In this document: positions 15,324 to 22,773 of the stretch, piece after piece | Position numbering within the stretch: the first letter of the stretch is position 1 | How the letters are laid out: each line of letters opens with the position of its first letter | DNA from: Methanobacteriota archaeon | Lineage (GTDB): Archaea > Halobacteriota > Methanomicrobia > Methanomicrobiales > Methanomicrobiaceae | Reading direction: 5' to 3' | Length of the DNA stretch: 29,961 nt | Assembly (NCBI GenBank): GCA_023396365.1 | Contig: JAEWWL010000038.1 | Coordinates: forward strand, 1 to 29,961 | Notes under the pieces: generated by a model | Databases searched by the model: none | What the model was told of the DNA's origin: nothing | The model's input: the letters and a program-made list of their open reading frames with translations, nothing else | Made by a program: the position numbers and the translations under genes

Positions 15324-16080
15324 CGATATTGTTGCAGCCTCACAAAAAAGGGCTTGTCTTATTGATGCGTCAGTTAAAAAAGAGGCTGAGCTTACAGATC
15401 ACAGGCCAAAAAGTCTGCTAAGGGCTGTTTTAGGCTGCAAAGGAGATAAGAATGCGGTTATTGCCGAGATAAAATACAAAACACCGTCTGATTCAACAAT
15501 CAATTCATCAAGAACACCAGGGGAGCTTTCAGGAATTTATGAAAGAGCCGGTGCATGTGCAGTGTCGGTCTTAACAGAGCCTTATTATTTTGCAGGAAGC
15601 CTTGAGAATATCAAAGAGGCAAAAATAGCAGGCAGCCTTCCTGTATTAAGAAAGGATTTCATCGTATCAGAGATGCAGATTTACGAGACTTATGCCGCCG
15701 GTGCTGACAGTGCTCTTTTAATCTCAGGAGTTTTGGATAAGAAACTCTTTGGATTCATATCCCTTTGCCGCTTGTTTCAGATAGAGCCGCTAGTCGAGGT
15801 CAGAACAAAAGAGGATGCGGAAAATGCGATTAAATCCGGTGCCAGGCTTGCAGGAATTAACAACAGAAACCTAAGCGACATGAGTGTTGACATCTCAAAG
15901 ACAAAGGAGATTTCAAAGATGCTTTTGGACTGCGGCATTACTGTAATCTCTGAGAGCGGAATAAAAACGCCCTCTGACATCCGCTCACTTAAAAATTACT
16001 GCGACGGATTTTTAATCGGAACGTCACTTATGAAGGCACAAAACCCAAAAGAAATGCTGGAGGGATTTGTATTCGCGTAA
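15313..16080 (+). CDS. trpC: indole-3-glycerol-phosphate synthase
   Basis: A 255-aa (beta/alpha)8 barrel that closes the indole ring from carboxyphenylaminodeoxyribulose phosphate. Seen: IAEIKYKTPSDS, the catalytic Lys region near residue 51, where most homologues have SPS in place of TPS; VLTEPYYFAGS; PVLRKDFIV; INNRNLSDMSVD; VISESGIK; and the phosphate-binding FLIGTSLM. Start ATG 15313 with GGAGG at 15303-15307, spaced 5 nt; it overlaps trpD by 11 nt. It is not fused to trpF, whose start lies inside the end of this gene. Confidence 0.95.
   Translation: MILDDIVAASQKRACLIDASVKKEAELTDHRPKSLLRAVLGCKGDKNAVIAEIKYKTPSDSTINSSRTPGELSGIYERAGACAVSVLTEPYYFAGSLENIKEAKIAGSLPVLRKDFIVSEMQIYETYAAGADSALLISGVLDKKLFGFISLCRLFQIEPLVEVRTKEDAENAIKSGARLAGINNRNLSDMSVDISKTKEISKMLLDCGITVISESGIKTPSDIRSLKNYCDGFLIGTSLMKAQNPKEMLEGFVFA
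16059..16073 (+). promoter_or_regulatory. Shine-Dalgarno sequence fixing an ATT start for trpF
   Basis: GGAGG at 16059-16063 lies within the trpC coding sequence, 7 nt before ATT 16071-16073. From that codon the frame reads Met-R-V-K-I-C-G-I-T, the family's normal N-terminus. No ATG, GTG or TTG is available in this frame near here; the first in-frame ATG is at 16281. Confidence 0.7.
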
Positions 16081-16643
16081 AAATCTGCGGCATAACAACT
16101 GTTCGTGATGCACTGATTGCAGAAGAGGAGGGAGCAGATGCAATAGGAGTTATCGTCTGCTCTGATTCAAAAAGAAGCATTCCAATCAGGCGTGCAAGAG
16201 AGATTTTTGAGGCGTTATCGCCTGCAACCGAAAAAATCTGTGTTACAAATACAAAAAACCAGGGCGATTTGGCGGTTATAATGTCTCTAAAACCTGACGC
16301 GATACAGTTATCAGAAGAGATTGAAGTATCAGAGGATATCAGGACAAAAATTTACAGGTCGGTCTCTGATGAGAACAGCATTCCAAAAGACTGCGACTGC
16401 ATCGTAATCGATCAGAGCAGGGGGATGGGAATATCCTATGACAGGGATTTTGCAATTAAGGTTGCGGACAGATCTGGTGTTCCGGTGATTCTTGCCGGAG
16501 GGCTTACGCCTGACAATGTCGGTGATGCGATAAAAGAGATCTCACCCTACGCCGTTGATGTCTCATCAGGCGTTGAAAAGTCAAAGGGGATTAAGGACAG
16601 GCAGAAATTACGAAAATTCATAGCGATTTGCAGGGAGGCATGA
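16071..16643 (+). CDS. trpF: phosphoribosylanthranilate isomerase, ATT start
   Basis: A 190-aa (beta/alpha)8 barrel catalysing the Amadori rearrangement between the TrpD and TrpC steps. The catalytic cysteine is in KICGIT at the N-terminus, and the general-acid aspartate in IVIDQSRGMG (about 122-131); VILAGGLTPDNV and VDVSSGVE form the phosphate-binding end. The conserved N-terminus lies upstream of the first usual start codon, so a gene call from an ATG would lose catalytic residues. The best start is the ATT at 16071, 7 nt after GGAGG, inside the last codons of trpC. The product is slightly short for TrpF (about 200 aa), and the loop after DQS diverges from the common GGTG pattern. trpB follows after 1 nt. 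Confidence 0.88.
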   Translation: MRVKICGITTVRDALIAEEEGADAIGVIVCSDSKRSIPIRRAREIFEALSPATEKICVTNTKNQGDLAVIMSLKPDAIQLSEEIEVSEDIRTKIYRSVSDENSIPKDCDCIVIDQSRGMGISYDRDFAIKVADRSGVPVILAGGLTPDNVGDAIKEISPYAVDVSSGVEKSKGIKDRQKLRKFIAICREA

Positions 16644-16644
16644 A

Positions 16645-17823
16645 ATGAGTGCAAAAACAGGATACTACGGAAGTTATGGCGGGCGGTTTGTCCCGGAGAC
16701 TTTAATGGAGGCTTTGTATGAGCTTGAGAGTGAATACAATAGACTTAAAGACGATGCTGAATTTCAAAAAGAGCTTGATAATTATCTTTGTGAGTATGCA
16801 GGGCGAAAGACGCCGCTTACATTTTGCAAAAACATGTCAGAGGACTGCGGCTGCAGGGTGTATCTTAAAAGAGAGGATCTCCTCCACGGCGGAGCTCACA
16901 AGTTAAACAATACCTTAGGCCAGGCAATCCTTGCAAAAAGAATGGGAAAAAAGCGGCTGATTGCAGAGACCGGTGCAGGCCAGCACGGTGTTGCGACAGC
17001 GATTGCAGGAGCGGTTCTTGGACTTGCAGTTGAAGTTTTCATGGGCGAGGAGGACTGTGAGAGGCAAAAGCTCAATGTTTTTAGAATGGAGCTTATGGGC
17101 GCTAAGGTTCACCCGGTAAAATCGGGGACGAGGACGCTTAAGGATGCAACAAACGAGGCCCTTCGTGAGTGGTCGGCAAGTGTTGACTACACACATTATC
17201 TTATCGGATCAGTTGTAGGACCGCATCCGTTTCCAAAAATTGTAAGGGACTTTCAGTCAGTGATTGGAAATGAGACAAAAGAGCAGTGCCTTTTAAAAGA
17301 GGGAAGGCTTCCTGATGCACTTGTTGCATGCGTCGGCGGAGGCTCGAATGCAATCGGGATGTTTTATCCGATGCTCTCTGATGATGTAAAGATGATTGGC
17401 GTTGAGGCAGGCGGAAGAGGGCTTAAATGCGGTGATAACGGTGCAACGCTGAACACCGGAAAGCCCGGAATCCTTCATGGCGCTCTTTCGTACCTGATTC
17501 AGAATAATGACGGCCAGATTAAAGAGACGCATTCGGTTTCTGCCGGTCTTGACTATCCGGGAGTCGGCCCCGAGCACAGCATGCTTTTTGATTCAAAACG
17601 GGTTTTGTACTCATATGCTATGGATGATGAGGTCTTAGAGGCTTTTTCGTATCTTTCAAAGACTGAAGGAATCATTCCTGCGCTTGAATCCTCACATGCA
17701 GTCTCATATGTTCTTAAGAATAAGGATGAGTTTTCAAAGGACGATATAGTTGTAATCTGCCTTTCAGGAAGAGGAGACAAGGATGTTGCATCTGTTTCCA
17801 AAATGTATAAGAGGGATATATAA
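16645..17823 (+). CDS. trpB: tryptophan synthase beta chain (TrpB1 type)
   Basis: A 392-aa PLP enzyme condensing indole with serine. The Schiff-base lysine lies in GGAHKLNNTLGQA (about residue 82-94). Also seen: AETGAGQHGVATA, the glycine-rich phosphate site CVGGGSNAIGMF, LDYPGVGPEHS, and ESSHAVSY. N-terminus GYYGSYGGRFVPETLMEAL marks the TrpB1 class that pairs with TrpA, unlike the stand-alone TrpB2. Start ATG 16645, preceded by GGGAGG at 16633-16638 and 1 nt after the trpF stop. trpA follows with a 1-nt overlap. Confidence 0.97.
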   Translation: MSAKTGYYGSYGGRFVPETLMEALYELESEYNRLKDDAEFQKELDNYLCEYAGRKTPLTFCKNMSEDCGCRVYLKREDLLHGGAHKLNNTLGQAILAKRMGKKRLIAETGAGQHGVATAIAGAVLGLAVEVFMGEEDCERQKLNVFRMELMGAKVHPVKSGTRTLKDATNEALREWSASVDYTHYLIGSVVGPHPFPKIVRDFQSVIGNETKEQCLLKEGRLPDALVACVGGGSNAIGMFYPMLSDDVKMIGVEAGGRGLKCGDNGATLNTGKPGILHGALSYLIQNNDGQIKETHSVSAGLDYPGVGPEHSMLFDSKRVLYSYAMDDEVLEAFSYLSKTEGIIPALESSHAVSYVLKNKDEFSKDDIVVICLSGRGDKDVASVSKMYKRDI

Positions 17824-18659
17824 TGGAAAAAATTTTGGAAGCCAAAGTTTTGGGAAGAAACAGACTTGCACGGGCTTTTAAAAAGCCCGGGTTTGTCGCC
17901 TACACTGTCGCCGGAGATCCGAATATTTCTGATTCAATAAAAATTGCAAAGGCTTTAATCGACGGCGGCTGCGATGTTTTGGAGCTTGGAGTTCCGTTTT
18001 CAGATCCGGTTGCAGACGGCGAGGTTATCCAGGCGGCAGATAAAAGAGCTCTTGATGCAGGAATTAGTGTTGACGGCGTATTTGAGATTGTAAAGGAGAT
18101 AAGAAATTATTCAGATGCTGCGATTGTCTTTTTGGTCTACGCAAATGTTGTTTTTCAGCGTGGGACTGATAAGTTTTATGATGAGGCAAAAGAGGCCGGT
18201 GTTGACGGAATTTTAATTGTTGACATGCCGCCTGAGGAGGCGGATTCTGCATATTCGGCATCTCTTAGAACAGGAATCGCTCAGATTTTTCTTGTGAGCC
18301 AGACAACGTCTGATGAGAGGCTTTTAATGATTGCACAAAAAGCCGGTGGTTTTGTCTATCTGGTATCAGCGCTTGGCGTTACCGGAAAGCGAAGCGGAGT
18401 GTCTAAAGAGGCATACTCACTTTTAAAAAGGGTTAAAGGAGCTCTTGCCGCAGCTGATAATGATGTTAGTGTTGCTTTTGGCTTTGGAATCTCAACGCCT
18501 TTGCATGCAGAAGAGATTATCCGGGCCGGTGCTGACGGTGTGATTGTCGGAAGTGCGATTGTGTCGGTTGTTGAGAGATACAGGGAAGATATAAGCCGTG
18601 CATGCAGCGAGCTTAGGGATTACGCATCTATTATGAAGCAGGCGGTGTCTTTAAAATAA
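17823..18659 (+). CDS. trpA: tryptophan synthase alpha chain
   Basis: A 278-aa (beta/alpha)8 barrel releasing indole from indole-3-glycerol phosphate and channelling it to TrpB. The catalytic Glu and Asp are both in LELGVPFSDPVADG; loop 6 is seen as ALGVTGKRSG, and the phosphate site as FGFGIST and GVIVGSAIV. Start ATG 17823 shares its A with the trpB stop (TAATG). It is the last gene of the operon, followed by T-rich sequence. Confidence 0.96.
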   Translation: MEKILEAKVLGRNRLARAFKKPGFVAYTVAGDPNISDSIKIAKALIDGGCDVLELGVPFSDPVADGEVIQAADKRALDAGISVDGVFEIVKEIRNYSDAAIVFLVYANVVFQRGTDKFYDEAKEAGVDGILIVDMPPEEADSAYSASLRTGIAQIFLVSQTTSDERLLMIAQKAGGFVYLVSALGVTGKRSGVSKEAYSLLKRVKGALAAADNDVSVAFGFGISTPLHAEEIIRAGADGVIVGSAIVSVVERYREDISRACSELRDYASIMKQAVSLK

Positions 18660-18660
18660 A

Positions 18661-18710
18661 GGGCGAAGAGCAGGTTTGCCCAAAATCCATTTTTACCAAA
18701 AACCCTTTTT
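18661..18710 (+). terminator. T-rich end of the trp operon
   Basis: A weak GGGC (18661-18664) and GCCC (18678-18681) pairing is followed by two T5 runs, at 18690-18694 and 18706-18710. This fits T-run-driven archaeal termination. The remaining gap up to the tRNA is AT-rich; TTTAAGTA at 18747-18754 could be the tRNA's TATA box. Confidence 0.4.
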
Positions 18711-18787
18711 CACAAAATCAAAAATCCCAAAAGCCAATTATCAATCTTTAAGTACTAATTATGACAACATAATATACGCAATTTTTT

Positions 18788-18862
18788 GCTGATATAGTGT
18801 AGTCCGGCCAATCATGTCGGCCTCTCACGCCGACGACTGGGGTTCGAATCCCCATATCAGCA
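18788..18862 (+). tRNA. tRNA-Glu (anticodon CUC), integration site
   Basis: Full cloverleaf: acceptor GCTGATA/TATCAGC, discriminator A at 18862, anticodon stem TCGGC/GCCGA with loop CTCTCAC (anticodon CTC), T stem TGGGG/CCCCA with TTCGAAT loop. No intron, no encoded CCA. The AT-rich integrase region begins at its 3' end with no gap, and an integrase-phase reading frame runs through its 3' half, so this gene is the probable attachment site of the element to its right. Confidence 0.95.
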
Positions 18863-19174
18863 TATGAGTTCAAGTCCAATGCCCCCAAACAAAAGGGTAA
18901 GGAATTTGAACAAGATTTTTTTGAAAATTTTAATCAGGACTTACAGGTATCAAGACCTAGACAGCTATCCTGTTCTTCAAACTTAACGCCACGAAAACCA
19001 CACACATCTGAAAAGTGTGAATACAAGGGTTTCCACAAGGTCAGTAGAAAGTTAGTTGATGAGAATCTCTTAAGAGCAGTTGGTGGTGGATTCATCACAG
19101 AAGATGAATATCAACTCATTAAGAGATACTTCAAGTTTGTCAGGAATAAGAATTCCAAGCTTAGTGAAAATCGG
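18803..19174 (+). other. start-less in-frame N-terminal extension of integrase 1, running out of tRNA-Glu (attL)
   Basis: The integrase 1 frame stays open for 124 codons upstream of its first ATG (19175), back through the 3' half of tRNA-Glu to a TAG at 18800-18802. No ATG, GTG or TTG occurs in this frame. The last part (LLRAVGGGFITEDEYQLIKR and following) aligns by eye with residues about 18-40 of the second integrase, so it is coding in origin. This is what an SSV-type integrase looks like after integration splits it at an att site within the gene: this is the int(C) side. Confidence 0.65.
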
Positions 19175-20224
19175 ATGTTGAAGATCTCTCAGCATTTGAT
19201 TGGTTGGAGAAAGTTCTTAGGACTCGATGAATACACCAGATGTTCTTTTGATGATATCCTTGATGCTATAGAAGAACTGGATTACGTAAAGTCTCAAAAA
19301 GGATTACCGTATAAGCTGAACACTAAAAACGATTACAAGATTATTCTTAAGGGCTTCTACAAGTTCCTGATAAAAAATAAGTTATCTGATATTGCCATTG
19401 AAGACATCACTTCAATCAAGACTTCATTGAAAGACTGTCAGACTAAAACTGCCAATGATATTTTAAGCGAATCAGAGATTGCCAGTATGATTAGGTGTTC
19501 TTTCACAATCCGTGATAAGGCCCTTATCTATGTGATGTATGAAGGTGGTTTTAGAGCATGTGAAATTGGGAACATGAAATGGAATCAGGTAAAAATTGAC
19601 GAATATGGTGTTATCATCAATGTTGATGAGAAAACAAAGAAGGAGCGTTATGTTCGTCTTGTGGCAGCGAAAGAATACCTGATTCAATGGTTGAACAATT
19701 ACCCCTTTGAATCAAATGGAGAACAGTTTGTTTTTCTAAAAAATGATAACACGCCATTGACCTATTCTGCAATGCGCGCTCAATTTAAAAGAATTGCAAA
19801 AAGAGCGGGTATCAATAAGAAGGTCACACCACATCTATTCAGACATTCCAGAATCACACAGATGATACGGGATGGTTATTCCGAAAGTATGATCAAGAAG
19901 ATGATGTGGGGTAATCTCAACACAAAGGAGTTTGAGACTTACCTTCATCTGTGCAATCAGGATATCGATAATGAAATATTTCTTAGGAACGGGATTAAGA
20001 TCTCCAACCAAAACAAGAGTGAAAAACTGGATGCAGTTCAGTGTCCTGCATGCGCTACAATAAATCCAAGAACTTTTACTGTATGTTCCAAATGTGGAAG
20101 ACAACTGAGTCTTCCAGTAGTAAGTAATAATCCAGATACTAAGAGGAAGCCAATCCCACAAGAATTGTATGATCAAGTATTGTCGATACTTGAGGGTTAT
20201 TTGGAGAATGAAGCCCACAAATAA
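19175..20224 (+). CDS. tyrosine recombinase/integrase with C-terminal zinc ribbon (int(C) of a split integrase)
   Basis: At least 349 aa from the first ATG, but the N-terminal domain continues upstream without a start codon, so the intact protein probably exists only in the excised element. Catalytic residues of tyrosine recombinases are all visible: R127 in GGFRACEIG, Lys near 153-156 in DEKTKKERY, H220 and R223 in HLFRH, W245 in the usual His/Trp position (MMWGN), and the nucleophile Y256 in TYLHL. A zinc ribbon C290-x2-C, C304-x2-C follows, then a helical tail. The core-binding part includes HLIGWRKFL. It is closely paralogous to the next gene (YVMYEGGFR and NMKWNQ are shared). No Shine-Dalgarno sequence precedes ATG 19175. 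It should catalyse recombination at tRNA-Glu. Confidence 0.85.
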   Translation: MLKISQHLIGWRKFLGLDEYTRCSFDDILDAIEELDYVKSQKGLPYKLNTKNDYKIILKGFYKFLIKNKLSDIAIEDITSIKTSLKDCQTKTANDILSESEIASMIRCSFTIRDKALIYVMYEGGFRACEIGNMKWNQVKIDEYGVIINVDEKTKKERYVRLVAAKEYLIQWLNNYPFESNGEQFVFLKNDNTPLTYSAMRAQFKRIAKRAGINKKVTPHLFRHSRITQMIRDGYSESMIKKMMWGNLNTKEFETYLHLCNQDIDNEIFLRNGIKISNQNKSEKLDAVQCPACATINPRTFTVCSKCGRQLSLPVVSNNPDTKRKPIPQELYDQVLSILEGYLENEAHK

Positions 20225-20327
20225 CTTTTTTAATAACTCATATTCTCATACATGCACTATTTTTTGCTGTGTTAACTCATTCAGATATGGTATGCTAAAT
20301 TACATAGTATGCAAAAATAATTTTTAG

Positions 20328-20366
20328 TATGTATTTTTTTATTATATATTGTTAAAAATTCAACTA
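20328..20366 (+). promoter_or_regulatory. promoter of integrase 2, leaderless, with a module shared with the 22559-22602 promoter
   Basis: TATATAT at 20343-20349 is centred 27 nt before ATG 20373, predicting a leaderless transcript. The 22 bp from TATG at 20328 match the promoter at 22559 in all but one position, and both carry CAACTA further on. Just upstream, TAGTATGCA (20305) and TAGTATGTA (20325) are 20 bp apart and may be operator half-sites. Confidence 0.6.
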
Positions 20367-20372
20367 TGATGT

Positions 20373-21620
20373 ATGACAAGAAGTCAGAACACAAAAAAAA
20401 TAAATGAAGCGGTATCGTATCTGAAAAAACAAGTAAAAGAGGGTCATATTACTCAGGAGGAGCATGATATTTTCTGGAAATTTATTAATTCCAAAAAAGT
20501 GAAGAATGGTCAAATTGCTCCCTCAACAATAAAGTCTAACTTTGTTCATTTATGCGGTTGGAGGAGATTTTATAGCATCAATAAAGAATATACAGAATGT
20601 TCTTATGATGATCTTGAAATGGCAATTTCTCTTATTGATATGACCGTTTCTGATACAACAGGGGATTACCTTTCACAGAATACTATTCGGGATTATATAC
20701 TGGATTTAAAGGCATTTTTCAACTTTTTAATTGAAAGAAATTATTCTACAATTGAAAAGAAGATGATGAAAGATATTAACCCTCCACGAAAAAACAGGCA
20801 TACAAAAAAATTAGAGAATATTCCTACTCAAAAAATGATCAAATCAATGATAGATTGTGCTACTTCTATCCGAGATAAGGCATTTCTTTACGTAATGTAT
20901 GAAGGTGGTTTTAGATTATGTGAAATTAGAAATATGAAATGGAATCAAATCACCTTTGATAATGATGGAGGTGTTACAATTCATGTTTGTGAAAAAACAG
21001 GTTATCCCAGATATGTTCCTTTATATGCCTCTGTTCGCTATCTTAAAATGTTAAAAGACTCGTACCCAATTGATGTAAATGGTGACAGTTATGTCTTTTT
21101 ATCAAGATACAATCAACAGCTAAAGGATGAGACAATAAGAAAACAATTCAAGCTTATTGTTAAGAAAGCTGGCTATTCAACAAAAATAACTCCTCATTAT
21201 TTCAGGCATGCTCGGATTACACATTTGATAAGAATGGGGATGCTTGAATGTGATATTAAAGAGATTATGTGGGGCAATCAAAATACAAAGGAATTTTTAA
21301 CATATTTACACATCAGTGGTGTAACTCTTAAAAAAAGTGTTCGTAAAGCATCCAAAATTGAATCTCTGGATGATAATGATTTTTATCAGGATTATGTCCT
21401 TGAAGCAAAAAAATGTAGTCTTTGCGGCCATATAAATTCAGGGAATTCAAAAATATGTGAAAATCCAAATTGTAATAACCCCCTTGAAGTTTACTCACAT
21501 AATCATTTGAAACAGTTCACACAAATTATTGAAAATGTATCTGAATCTGAATTAGTTATGTCGATCCTTCAAAAAATGGCATTAGAATTTAATTTAGATT
21601 CTATCCCCTCAGAGGTTTAA
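20373..21620 (+). CDS. tyrosine recombinase/integrase with C-terminal zinc ribbon (intact)
   Basis: A complete 415-aa tyrosine recombinase. An N-terminal SAM-like core-binding region (about 25-125, with HLCGWRRFY) precedes the catalytic domain: R181 in GGFRLCEIR, K208, H275 and R278 in HYFRHARIT, W300, nucleophile Y311 in TYLHI. A zinc-binding group C348-x2-C351 and C362-x4-C367 follows. The short helical C-terminus ends in the acidic stretch NVSESEL and beyond. It is paralogous to integrase 1, sharing IRDKA, YVMYEGGFR and NTKEF-TYLH. It could perform excision, resolve multimers, or replace the split integrase. Its leaderless promoter resembles that of the replication operon, suggesting joint control. 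It converges on the winged-helix gene with 7 nt between stops. Confidence 0.9.
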   Translation: MTRSQNTKKINEAVSYLKKQVKEGHITQEEHDIFWKFINSKKVKNGQIAPSTIKSNFVHLCGWRRFYSINKEYTECSYDDLEMAISLIDMTVSDTTGDYLSQNTIRDYILDLKAFFNFLIERNYSTIEKKMMKDINPPRKNRHTKKLENIPTQKMIKSMIDCATSIRDKAFLYVMYEGGFRLCEIRNMKWNQITFDNDGGVTIHVCEKTGYPRYVPLYASVRYLKMLKDSYPIDVNGDSYVFLSRYNQQLKDETIRKQFKLIVKKAGYSTKITPHYFRHARITHLIRMGMLECDIKEIMWGNQNTKEFLTYLHISGVTLKKSVRKASKIESLDDNDFYQDYVLEAKKCSLCGHINSGNSKICENPNCNNPLEVYSHNHLKQFTQIIENVSESELVMSILQKMALEFNLDSIPSEV

Positions 21621-21627
21621 AAAAAAT

Positions 21628-22551
21628 TCATTCCTCTTTTAAATCATCTAAAAGGTTTGAATATCTATTATATTCCATTAGTTGGATCTCTAATTCCTCA
21701 ATAATTATATATTTAGTTTCAGATTTTTTGAATTCTGTTAATATAAACTTACCAACTTTTGCATATAATGTATCGTCAGAATCCACAGGAAAAAAATAGT
21801 TTAATTGATTGAATAAATAAAATGTAAAATTATTGTGGATCTCTTTTTTATATTCAACGTAAAGATGCTTTTTTTTGTTAAGATTTCCACTTTTATTAGT
21901 ATATGGAATCAAATTGACATTTGAGAGTGTTTTATGGCATGCACCATACAATGCATATTCAAAATTGTCTATTGCTCTCAGTATTTCTTGAGTAGTAAAT
22001 TTGTCCTTTTTACCAATATTTATTAAATATTCATATGATGAAAGGTAATCTTTGACACTAGGATTAACATATTCAAGTTTTTTTAATAAGTCAAAAATTG
22101 ATTTTATTGTAGTATCCTCTTCAGAAATATAATTTTCTTCAAGGTCAAAATCTTCTACTGGAAGAGGTTCTTCTTTTTTAGAAGTAGATTCTTTTTTTGG
22201 AGTCGAATCTTTTTCAGAAGTGGATTCTTTTTCAGAAGTTGAATTTTTACTCTGTAACTTTTTTTCGTAATAATCATTTAATCCTAAAATATAATTGCAC
22301 AATCCTGCATCTGTTAAAAAAAGATCATTTCTTATTGCATTTTTTATATTCTTAGATTTTTTTACCCTTACAAGCCCTTCTTTTCTTAATTTTGTTACAG
22401 TTCTTTGAACTGTGGGTTGTAGAAGGGGTTGCGATTTTATTTCTGAATTCAATTTAGAAATTGCTGTTGCATTCATTGGTTTATTTGATCTCGCAATGAT
22501 ATCCAATATATTCAATTTATTATCTGTAATTGCTATACTATACAATTTCAT
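21628..22551 (-). CDS. winged-helix regulator with Ser/Glu/Lys repeat linker
   Basis: A 307-aa protein. Residues 1-90 look like a winged-helix DNA-binding domain (NKLNILDIIARS, then QPLLQPTVQRTVTKLRKEGL as recognition helix and start of wing, and DLFLTDAGLCNYI). A linker at about 103-127 is made of near-hexapeptide repeats of the type EK-E/D-ST, followed by acidic residues. The C-terminal 170 residues are helical, rich in Tyr, Leu and Asn, and match nothing I recognise; they may oligomerise or sense a ligand. It diverges from the replication operon and starts 26 nt from the shared TATA box, so it is a good candidate for repressor of itself, that operon and integrase 2. The regulatory role is inferred. 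Confidence 0.75.
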   Translation of the reverse strand: MKLYSIAITDNKLNILDIIARSNKPMNATAISKLNSEIKSQPLLQPTVQRTVTKLRKEGLVRVKKSKNIKNAIRNDLFLTDAGLCNYILGLNDYYEKKLQSKNSTSEKESTSEKDSTPKKESTSKKEEPLPVEDFDLEENYISEEDTTIKSIFDLLKKLEYVNPSVKDYLSSYEYLINIGKKDKFTTQEILRAIDNFEYALYGACHKTLSNVNLIPYTNKSGNLNKKKHLYVEYKKEIHNNFTFYLFNQLNYFFPVDSDDTLYAKVGKFILTEFKKSETKYIIIEELEIQLMEYNRYSNLLDDLKEE

Positions 22552-22558
22552 AAAATAT

Positions 22559-22602
22559 TATGTATTTTTTTAGTATATATCATTTTCAACTAAATACTAT
22601 TC
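22559..22602. promoter_or_regulatory. symmetric bidirectional promoter, leaderless on both strands
   Basis: One near-palindromic TATATAT box (22574-22580, centre 22577) lies exactly 26 nt from the first base of both divergent start codons, 22551 on minus and 22603 on plus. TAGTAT at 22571-22576 and its complement ATACTA at 22594-22599 flank or overlap it and may be operator sites. The segment from 22559 closely matches the integrase 2 promoter. Confidence 0.6.
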
Positions 22603-22773
22603 ATGAAACAAAATGGAGGAGTAATTAAAATTACCGAAGAGTTGTTCGAGAAATTGAACATTTACCAGAAATTGGTCGCATTGCTGCTTGAAGAAAACAA
22701 GAAATTAATTTGTATAAGCAAGAATGGCGATAGAGTCAGAGTAGCCACCCTTCTTCAGGGGGTGAACCTATGA
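22603..22773 (+). CDS. small 56-aa protein heading the replication operon
   Basis: A short gene that starts at ATG 22603 directly at the predicted transcription start and ends with TGA 22771-22773, overlapping the primase-helicase ATG (ATGA). The product begins MKQNGGVIKITEELFEK, has an amphipathic helix (about 12-32) and ends with a short strand-like segment and VATLLQGVNL. It is basic and lacks cysteines and membrane segments. I do not recognise a family. Promoter position, operon overlap, and a strong purine-rich ribosome-binding sequence inside its end (GGGGGTGA, 22758-22765) for the next gene support it being real. It may be a small DNA-binding or replication accessory protein, or serve mainly for coupling. 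Confidence 0.65.
   Translation: MKQNGGVIKITEELFEKLNIYQKLVALLLEENKKLICISKNGDRVRVATLLQGVNL

Noticed and set aside
16269..16643. trpF as a 124-aa protein starting at a TTG at 16269 (first ATG 16281)
   Set aside because: This would drop the catalytic KICGIT segment and the first barrel strands; the frame upstream encodes a normal TrpF N-terminus.
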